From NCBI GenBank assembly GCA_023412975.1, contig JAEZRB010000016.1:1-11637 (forward strand): 11,637 bases of DNA, read 5' to 3'. The translations under genes and the position numbers were made by a program. Shown one piece after another: positions 6,594 through 11,637 of the stretch. The notes below the pieces were generated by a model, which ran no database searches, was not told the origin of the DNA, and saw only the letters and a list, made by a program, of their open reading frames with translations. This DNA comes from Bacteroidota bacterium (lineage in GTDB: Bacteria; Bacteroidota; Bacteroidia; Chitinophagales; Chitinophagaceae). Every line of letters begins with the position of its first letter. Position 1 is the stretch's first letter.

Positions 6594-6630
6594 AACAAGC
6601 GGGTCAGTTTTTGATCCGCTTGTTTTTTTA
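6594..6630 (+). terminator. Intrinsic terminator of the S9 peptidase gene
   Basis: A 13-bp stem pairs AACAAGCGGGTCA (6594-6606) with TGATCCGCTTGTT (6612-6624), with a single G-T wobble and the loop GTTTT. The T-run continues to 6629. It separates the peptidase from the transpeptidase genes. Confidence 0.92.
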
Positions 6631-6699
6631 TTGTTAATGCATCAACACTACTATAATTACCGGTCAGAGGCAGGGCATAGTCTTTGCAAACGCAGTAGT

Positions 6700-8307
6700 A
6701 TGATTAAACTATTTGTTTGTTTATTTACCTGTACCTGTTTGCTGTTTGCCTGTAATAATTTAGATACTACTGAGAAAAAAGGCAAAAAAGTATCTTCCCG
6801 CAACTTTAGTGTTACCCCCCGAAATGCTTATAGCGATCTGTTCCTGGATAGTAACGCTGTGGAAAAATTTATCAGTGAGAAAAAAATTCCCGATTCACTC
6901 TCGCGTCGGATACGAAGTTTTTATAATAGCCGCAACTTTGAATTTGCCTGGTTTTCCAGTGATGGTCTTACTGAACAGGCCCGCGGTTTCTGGAACCTGC
7001 ACAATCATTACACCAGTTCGACTGATGACACCCTGCTGGAGAACAAGCAACTTCAAAAAAGAATGGACCGGCTGGTAGCCGAGGAAAATGTTTCGCCTTC
7101 GGCAAAAAACAAAACTTTTATTGAAACGGAGATCCAGCTTACCCTCCATTTTATCACACATACCCTGCAGGCTTATGATCGAGAATACGTGAAGCGAAAG
7201 GAAATGGAACGGTTTGTACCGGCAAAAAAAGTCGACGCCATTTATCTTGCCGATTCATTATTAAAAAAGAAACACAAGGATGACAGATACTATGAAGATG
7301 TAAATCCATCATACGGATTATTAAAAGAACAGTTGGCGGTTTACCATGATATACATGTCAATGGAGGCTGGCCCCGGGTGACCGCTAATAAAGCCTATAA
7401 AAAAGGTTCATCACACCCGGGTATTGTCGCTATCAAAAAAAGGCTGCAACTCACTGATGGTTTTCCCCCAACAGATAGTTCGCAGGTTTTTAATGATACC
7501 CTTGAAATGGCGATCAAAAAATTTCAACAACGTCATGGTTTGAGTGCTGATGGTATGCCCGGCGAAACTACCATCCAGGAAATGAATACACCTGTTGAGA
7601 GACGGATACAACAGATCCTAATTAATATGGACCGTACGCGCTGGCTGCCCCAGCAACCCAAAGGCAAATTGATCCTGGTAAATATCCCCGCCTTTATTCT
7701 GCATGTAAAAGAAGGTGATAAAAATGTATTTGACATGGATGTGGTAGTAGGTAAGGGAGGTCATGATACAAGAATTTTCACAGGTAACCTCAACCAGGTG
7801 GTCTTTAGCCCCTATTGGAACGTCCCTGAAAGCATTGTCGAAAAAGAGATACTACCAGCTATTGAAAAAGACCCGGAGTATCTAGAAAAAGAAAATATGG
7901 AGATCACCGGAGAAAAAGATGGAATTCCCGAGATCAGGCAGCTTCCGGGTGAAAAAAACGCCCTGGGTAAAGTGAAGTTCTTATTTCCAAACAGTTTCAA
8001 TATTTATTTCCATGACACGCCGTCCAAAAGCCTTTTTAAAAAAGATAAAAGAGCTTTTAGTCATGGTTGTATCCGCCTGAGCGATCCGGAAAAAATGGCC
8101 AGCTACCTGCTACAGGACCATACGGGTTGGGATGCTGCAAAGATTCGTGAAGCGATGAACAAAGGGGAGGAAAAATTTGTGAAGCTAAAAGAACCTGTAC
8201 CGGTTTTGATCACATACTATACGGCATGGGTGGAAAACGGAGAATTGAATTTCCGCGAAGATATATATGGACACGATGAGCAGTTGATAGCGAAAATGTT
8301 CTTATAA
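6700..8307 (+). CDS. L,D-transpeptidase lipoprotein, YcbB-like (first of two)
   Basis: This enzyme forms cross-links between stem peptides of peptidoglycan by cysteine chemistry, at the periplasmic face. I start it at 6700 rather than 6631: Met there opens a lipoprotein signal (MIKLFVCLFTCTCLLFAC, lipid Cys18), and the 6631 start would begin in the upstream terminator's tail. From 6700 the protein has 535 residues. Domains in order: an N-terminal scaffold region as in E. coli LdtD/YcbB (about 40-180, with RSFYNSRNFEFAWF), a peptidoglycan-binding domain (about 239-295, with AIKKFQQRHGLSADG), and a YkuD catalytic domain (about 324-507). The active site reads HDTPSK then SHGCIRLSD, with His438 and nucleophile Cys457. 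The C-terminus FREDIYGHDEQL is shared with the next gene. No strong promoter is visible; TAGTCTTTG at 6678-6686 is a poor -7 candidate. Confidence 0.92.
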   Translation: MIKLFVCLFTCTCLLFACNNLDTTEKKGKKVSSRNFSVTPRNAYSDLFLDSNAVEKFISEKKIPDSLSRRIRSFYNSRNFEFAWFSSDGLTEQARGFWNLHNHYTSSTDDTLLENKQLQKRMDRLVAEENVSPSAKNKTFIETEIQLTLHFITHTLQAYDREYVKRKEMERFVPAKKVDAIYLADSLLKKKHKDDRYYEDVNPSYGLLKEQLAVYHDIHVNGGWPRVTANKAYKKGSSHPGIVAIKKRLQLTDGFPPTDSSQVFNDTLEMAIKKFQQRHGLSADGMPGETTIQEMNTPVERRIQQILINMDRTRWLPQQPKGKLILVNIPAFILHVKEGDKNVFDMDVVVGKGGHDTRIFTGNLNQVVFSPYWNVPESIVEKEILPAIEKDPEYLEKENMEITGEKDGIPEIRQLPGEKNALGKVKFLFPNSFNIYFHDTPSKSLFKKDKRAFSHGCIRLSDPEKMASYLLQDHTGWDAAKIREAMNKGEEKFVKLKEPVPVLITYYTAWVENGELNFREDIYGHDEQLIAKMFL

Positions 8308-8345
8308 GGGTGGCAAGCTGAGGTAACCGGAAAATCTGCAAACGA

Positions 8346-8375
8346 GAGTTTTCAAACTCAGGTTGCATATTTTTG
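8346..8375 (+). promoter_or_regulatory. Candidate promoter and dyad of the second transpeptidase
   Basis: TATTTTTG at 8368-8375 matches the Bacteroidota -7 box exactly and lies 14 bases before the 8389 ATG and 23 before the 8398 ATG. No TTG is found at the expected -33 distance. That position is instead covered by the dyad GAGTTT-TC-AAACTC (8346-8359), flanked nearly symmetrically by GCAA (8338-8341) and TTGC (8363-8366). The dyad could be an activator or repressor site compensating for the weak -33. This is inference. Confidence 0.4.
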
Positions 8376-8397
8376 CGGCTTACCGATAATGCCTTCC

Positions 8398-9984
8398 ATG
8401 AAAAAGTTTATCCTGATTATTCTCGTTGGTCTTTCTATCGCGGCCTGCAGGCAACATGAAGCCGACGCCGGCCTGGTGCAACGCGATACTACCATCACCA
8501 TCAAAAATTCCTTTAGCGACTTATTTTTTGACAGCCTCGCCCTGGAAAATTATATTCATAGCCGGGCTATTCCGGACACCCTGGCTAACGAGATGCGCAG
8601 TTTTTATAACAGCCGCAACTACCAGTATGCCTGGTTTCACGATGATGGGATTGCGGACTATGCAAACACTTTCTCGGGAATGCAAAACAGTTATATTGGT
8701 TACTCAGGTGATAGTTCTTTGTACGATGCCCGCCTGCATAAACTGATCGACTCATTACAAACAGACTCCACCATTCAACCTGCCGATCCACTGATCCTGG
8801 AAACTGAACTGGGACTTACATACCAGTTCCTGCGCTATACTTATAAGGCATATTCCGGCCGTGGTATCGATACCAAAGACCTGAACTGGTATATCCCGAA
8901 AAAAAAGATAAACCCGGTTAGCTTCCTGGACTCGATGCTGGTAAACAAAGGCCGCAATCTTGATGCTTATGAGCCGGTCAACCGACAGTACAACCTGCTC
9001 AAAACACATTTGCTGAAATATTATGAAATAGAAAAAACCGGTAAATGGGATTCTATCGTTGCAGACAAAAAGGTTTACCGAATCGGGGACTCTTCACGCA
9101 CTATTGTCGATATCAAACAGCGCCTATACCTTTTGGGCGATCTTGCAACGGCCGATAGCAGCGGCATCTTTGATGAACAAACAGAAGTGGCGCTAAAATC
9201 TTTTCAAAGAAAACACGGATTAAAGGAAGATGGGGTGGCAGGACCGGCATTGATCAGGGCACTCAACAGGCCTATACAAGAATATACCCGGCAGATATTG
9301 ATCAATATGGAACGAATGCGGTGGGTGCCAGCAGAACCGGCGGGTGATTACCTCCTCGTCAATATACCCGAGTTCCGTGTACATATATTTGAAAAAGGAA
9401 GGCTGGCCTGGAGCATGGATGTTGTAGTGGGATCTACTGCGCACAACACCGTTATTTTTAACGGTGACATGAAATACATAGTATTCAGCCCCTATTGGAA
9501 TGTTCCGCAAAGTATTATCAAAAATGAGATCCTCCCAGGCATGCAGCGTAATAAGAACTATCTCGCCCGGCACAATATGGAATGGAACAATGGTAACGTG
9601 CGTCAAAAACCGGGACCACGTAATTCGCTGGGACTCGTAAAATTTCTTTTTCCCAACAGTTATAGTATATACCTGCACGACACCCCGTCCAAAAGTTTAT
9701 TTAATGAGAGCAAACGGGCTTTTAGTCATGGTTGCATCCGGCTGGCTGAAGCCAAAAAACTGGCTATACACCTATTGCGCAATGACTCCACCTGGACTGA
9801 AGCAAAGATTACTCAAGCCATGAATAGCGGAAAAGAAAGATTTGTAACATTAAAGGAAACGATACCTGTGTTTATCGGCTATTTCACCGCCTGGGTGAAT
9901 AGCAAGGGCGAATTGAATTTTCGTGAAGACGTATATGGTCACGATAAAAAACTGGCAGAGCATTTATTTGCTAATGGAAAATAG
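8398..9984 (+). CDS. L,D-transpeptidase lipoprotein, YcbB-like (second of two)
   Basis: A paralogue of the preceding gene, 90 bp downstream on the same strand. The ATG at 8398 starts a clean lipoprotein signal (MKKFILIILVGLSIAAC, lipid Cys17). An in-frame ATG nine bases earlier (8389) is a possible alternative. From 8398 the protein has 528 residues with the same order: scaffold region (about 36-170, with RSFYNSRNYQYAWF), peptidoglycan-binding domain (about 233-292, with KSFQRKHGLKEDGVAG), and YkuD domain (about 317-500). The active site is HDTPSKSLF then SHGCIRLAE, with His427 and Cys446, so it should be catalytically competent. By eye roughly half of the catalytic-domain positions equal those of the first copy, while the signal peptides and the 100-160 region differ more. 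The possible separate promoter at 8368 suggests it can be expressed apart from its neighbour. Confidence 0.92.
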   Translation: MKKFILIILVGLSIAACRQHEADAGLVQRDTTITIKNSFSDLFFDSLALENYIHSRAIPDTLANEMRSFYNSRNYQYAWFHDDGIADYANTFSGMQNSYIGYSGDSSLYDARLHKLIDSLQTDSTIQPADPLILETELGLTYQFLRYTYKAYSGRGIDTKDLNWYIPKKKINPVSFLDSMLVNKGRNLDAYEPVNRQYNLLKTHLLKYYEIEKTGKWDSIVADKKVYRIGDSSRTIVDIKQRLYLLGDLATADSSGIFDEQTEVALKSFQRKHGLKEDGVAGPALIRALNRPIQEYTRQILINMERMRWVPAEPAGDYLLVNIPEFRVHIFEKGRLAWSMDVVVGSTAHNTVIFNGDMKYIVFSPYWNVPQSIIKNEILPGMQRNKNYLARHNMEWNNGNVRQKPGPRNSLGLVKFLFPNSYSIYLHDTPSKSLFNESKRAFSHGCIRLAEAKKLAIHLLRNDSTWTEAKITQAMNSGKERFVTLKETIPVFIGYFTAWVNSKGELNFREDVYGHDKKLAEHLFANGK

Positions 9985-9996
9985 TAAGAACAAGGT

Positions 9997-10048
9997 TAAG
10001 AAGCAGGCCTCTGGTCCACCGCTGAAACCAGTTTTCACCTGCTTCTTA
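9997..10048. terminator. Long hairpin between convergent transpeptidase and susD genes
   Basis: A perfect 11-bp stem pairs TAAGAAGCAGG (9997-10007) with CCTGCTTCTTA (10038-10048). Within its 30-base loop a second stem pairs CTGGT (10011-10015) with ACCAG (10027-10031). It lies in the 87-bp gap between two convergent genes, where a bidirectional terminator is expected. No T-run follows on either strand, so a standard intrinsic mechanism is doubtful. It may instead act as an mRNA 3'-end stabiliser. Confidence 0.5.
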
Positions 10049-10066
10049 CACCATTTAACCCTGTCC

Positions 10067-10080
10067 GGTTATTAATAACC
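10067..10080. repeat. Perfect palindrome overlapping the susD stop codon
   Basis: GGTTATTAATAACC is a 14-base perfect palindrome. It includes the last codons and the TAA stop of the susD gene (NPGY-stop). Because PGY-stop is a common SusD ending, part of the symmetry may be chance. Confidence 0.4.
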
Positions 10081-11442
10081 TGGATTTTGAGGCAATGAAT
10101 TACCCAGATCAATTTCTCTCTGTGGAATGGGCAATACCAGTTTCTCATAATCGAAAGGGTGCCCGTTTACAGAAAGTTTTAGTCGTTTTACAGTAAAAAA
10201 CCGATCTCCTTCAAAAGCAAGTTCCAAATATCTTTCCTTTACAATTACATCCACATCGGAGATCGAGGCAAGGGGTGTAAGGTTTACACGTGCACGAATG
10301 ATATTAACATCGTCGAGCGGTGTATTGGGCCCGATAGGTGCACCGCCTTTGCGAAAGTTAGCTTCCGCACGGGTTAGATACATTTCTGCAAGACGAAGCA
10401 CCGGGATTGCGCGATAAAGATTTCTCCACTTGCCTGTCATATTTCCATTTTTCCCGGATATACTGCTGCCGGGATAGAAAAAAGCTTTCCTGCTATCGTT
10501 AGCCTCGTATTTTGCGATATGTGCATTGGTAACCTGTATTTCACCACGACCTTCGGGATCAGCTGAATAAAATGTAGTCATCCCAAAATTGCTGGTACCC
10601 GAATTACTCTGACTGGTTTGCTGGATCGCAAAAATATCTTCAGAGGAATTGCTGGCATTATTAAAGGCCCCTGCATAAGTTCCGGTAAGTGCAAACTCCC
10701 CCGATTCTATCACTTCATTGGCAGCCGTGGCAGCTTCGGCATATTTTGACTGCGAAAGGTATACCCGTGAAAGCAGGGCGAGTGCCGAGTATCGTGTGGC
10801 CCGTGCATCATCAGATGCTTCCGGCATTTTGGCCGCCCCATCTTCCAAATCAGACACTATCTGCTCATATACCGCTTCTACGGAGGCACGTGGCAACTTA
10901 TCTCTTTCTGGAACAAAACCTGTCACCGGTTCCAATATCACGGGCACACCCGGATTGGCTGACGGATTTCCACTAGAATAAGGCTGTGCATACAGGTTGA
11001 CAAGCCAATAGTACGTGATAGCCCTTAAAAACTTTGCTTCACCTTCTATTTCAGTCTTTTCATCACCGATCAATACATCAAGTTTGCTCAAAACAAGATT
11101 AGCGGTATTGATGGTATGATAAGAGTTGGCCCATACACGGTAGACTTCGGGAGAAGTTCTAACCTGTGAATTTTGAGAAAGATCGGTATACGTTTCAAAT
11201 GTTCCTGCCCAATCGAGGTCGCCGTTATGAACAAGCAATTCCCCGAACGTATTGAATTTTTCTCCCAGGCTGTTTGCATTTTGCAGTGTCGCATATCCAC
11301 CGTATAAAACAGCCTTGATATCGTCAGCCGAACCGATCTGGTCAGGTGTCAGCGTATTTTGCGGCGGTACATCAAGCTTTTTATTGCATGCACTGAATAC
11401 CGCGACAAATACTAGAATTAAAATTAATATTCGTGATTTCAT
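10072..11442 (-). CDS. RagB/SusD family nutrient-binding outer-membrane lipoprotein
   Basis: A 456-residue surface lipoprotein that caps the SusC-type TonB-dependent channel encoded just upstream and captures a nutrient, usually a glycan or oligosaccharide, for import. The signal peptide (MKSRILILILVFVAVFSAC) places the lipid on Cys19. The mature start, CNKKLDVPPQNTLTPDQI, is typical. TPR-like helices appear in FLRAITYYWLVNLYAQPYS and in ALALLSRVYLSQSKYAEAATAANEVI. The C-terminal third carries the family signatures LRLAEMYLTRAEANFRKG, ERYLELAFEGDRFFTVKRL and LPIPQREIDLGNSLPQNPGY. It is at the shorter end of the family, with no visible gap in the conserved parts. The gap to susC is 75 bp on the same strand, so the two are surely one operon. 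No glycosidase, sensor or anti-sigma gene is in view, so the substrate cannot be assigned. Confidence 0.96.
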   Translation of the reverse strand: MKSRILILILVFVAVFSACNKKLDVPPQNTLTPDQIGSADDIKAVLYGGYATLQNANSLGEKFNTFGELLVHNGDLDWAGTFETYTDLSQNSQVRTSPEVYRVWANSYHTINTANLVLSKLDVLIGDEKTEIEGEAKFLRAITYYWLVNLYAQPYSSGNPSANPGVPVILEPVTGFVPERDKLPRASVEAVYEQIVSDLEDGAAKMPEASDDARATRYSALALLSRVYLSQSKYAEAATAANEVIESGEFALTGTYAGAFNNASNSSEDIFAIQQTSQSNSGTSNFGMTTFYSADPEGRGEIQVTNAHIAKYEANDSRKAFFYPGSSISGKNGNMTGKWRNLYRAIPVLRLAEMYLTRAEANFRKGGAPIGPNTPLDDVNIIRARVNLTPLASISDVDVIVKERYLELAFEGDRFFTVKRLKLSVNGHPFDYEKLVLPIPQREIDLGNSLPQNPGY

Positions 11443-11517
11443 GGTTTTATTTTTTTCTATTCCGGGATGTTACAATTAGTCCTATTTCAAATTCCAATCT
11501 CTCCCGTTTCATGTATA

Positions 11518-11637
11518 TTAGAATTTAACATTTAAACCAACCGTGAAAGTGCGGGGTTGGGGTATCGTGTAAAAATCAACTCCGGCTGAGATGTTTCTTA
11601 CACCTGTCTGGCCCGTGCCCAGTGTATTCACTTCAGG
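11518..11637 (-). CDS. SusC/RagA TonB-dependent receptor, C-terminal end only
   Basis: Only the last 39 codons and the TAA stop are in the window; the gene continues beyond the right edge. The translated tail contains NISAGVDFYTIPQPRTFTVG and ends LNVKF. The pattern (Y)xxIPQPRTFTxGLNxxF is the standard final beta-strand of SusC-family outer-membrane receptors, ending in the aromatic residue needed for barrel insertion. With the downstream susD it forms the usual SusCD uptake pair powered by TonB. The frame is open and in register across the whole fragment. It was identified by translating the right edge of the window. Confidence 0.92.
   Translation of the reverse strand, partial: PEVNTLGTGQTGVRNISAGVDFYTIPQPRTFTVGLNVKF

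Noticed and set aside
6631..6699. Earlier start for the first transpeptidase at 6631
   Set aside because: It begins directly after the T-run of the upstream terminator and would bury the lipoprotein signal peptide 23 residues inside the protein.

Overview
The window looks like chromosomal DNA from a member of the Bacteroidota, most likely of the Chitinophagaceae or a nearby family. The evidence is a SusD lipoprotein next to the 3' end of a SusC receptor, an F1 beta subunit with the long insertion seen in this phylum, a very short F1 epsilon subunit, AT-rich translation starts without Shine-Dalgarno sequences, and a promoter matching the Bacteroidota pattern TTG-N19-TAnnTTTG. The family-level placement is inference.

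Layout from left to right. Positions 1-302 are non-coding and hold two diverged copies of a repeat of about 105-112 bp. A DUF4197 lipoprotein gene (303-1025, +) follows, then a small outer-membrane beta-barrel gene (1246-1815, +). The barrel gene converges on a TMEM220-like membrane protein gene (1839-2225, -), and a bidirectional terminator hairpin between them also encodes the end of the TMEM220 protein. Next is a minus-strand atpD-atpC unit (4378 down to 2440) with a strong promoter (4416-4445) and an intrinsic terminator (2311-2342). The 175-bp atpD/atpC spacer is filled by two copies of a structured repeat. Divergent from atpD is an S9-family serine peptidase lipoprotein gene (4647-6566, +) with its own terminator. 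Two tandem paralogous L,D-transpeptidase lipoproteins follow (6700-8307 and 8398-9984, +). A susC-susD pair on the minus strand ends the window: susD is complete (10072-11442) and susC is only a 39-codon C-terminal stub (11518-11637).

Most genes serve the cell envelope: lipoproteins, an outer-membrane barrel, peptidoglycan cross-linking enzymes and a SusCD uptake pair. The atpDC unit supplies the catalytic beta subunit and the epsilon subunit of F1. The gene order shows no single multi-gene pathway, and I see no defence island, CRISPR array, transposase, tRNA or rRNA.

I found no convincing new multi-gene system. The observation most worth following up is the atpD-atpC spacer. Two sequence-diverged copies keep the same architecture (9-bp outer stem, 8-nt one-sided bulge, 6-7-bp inner stem, 15-16-nt loop), with one compensatory base-pair change. 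This suggests a mobile or structured RNA repeat inside a housekeeping operon.
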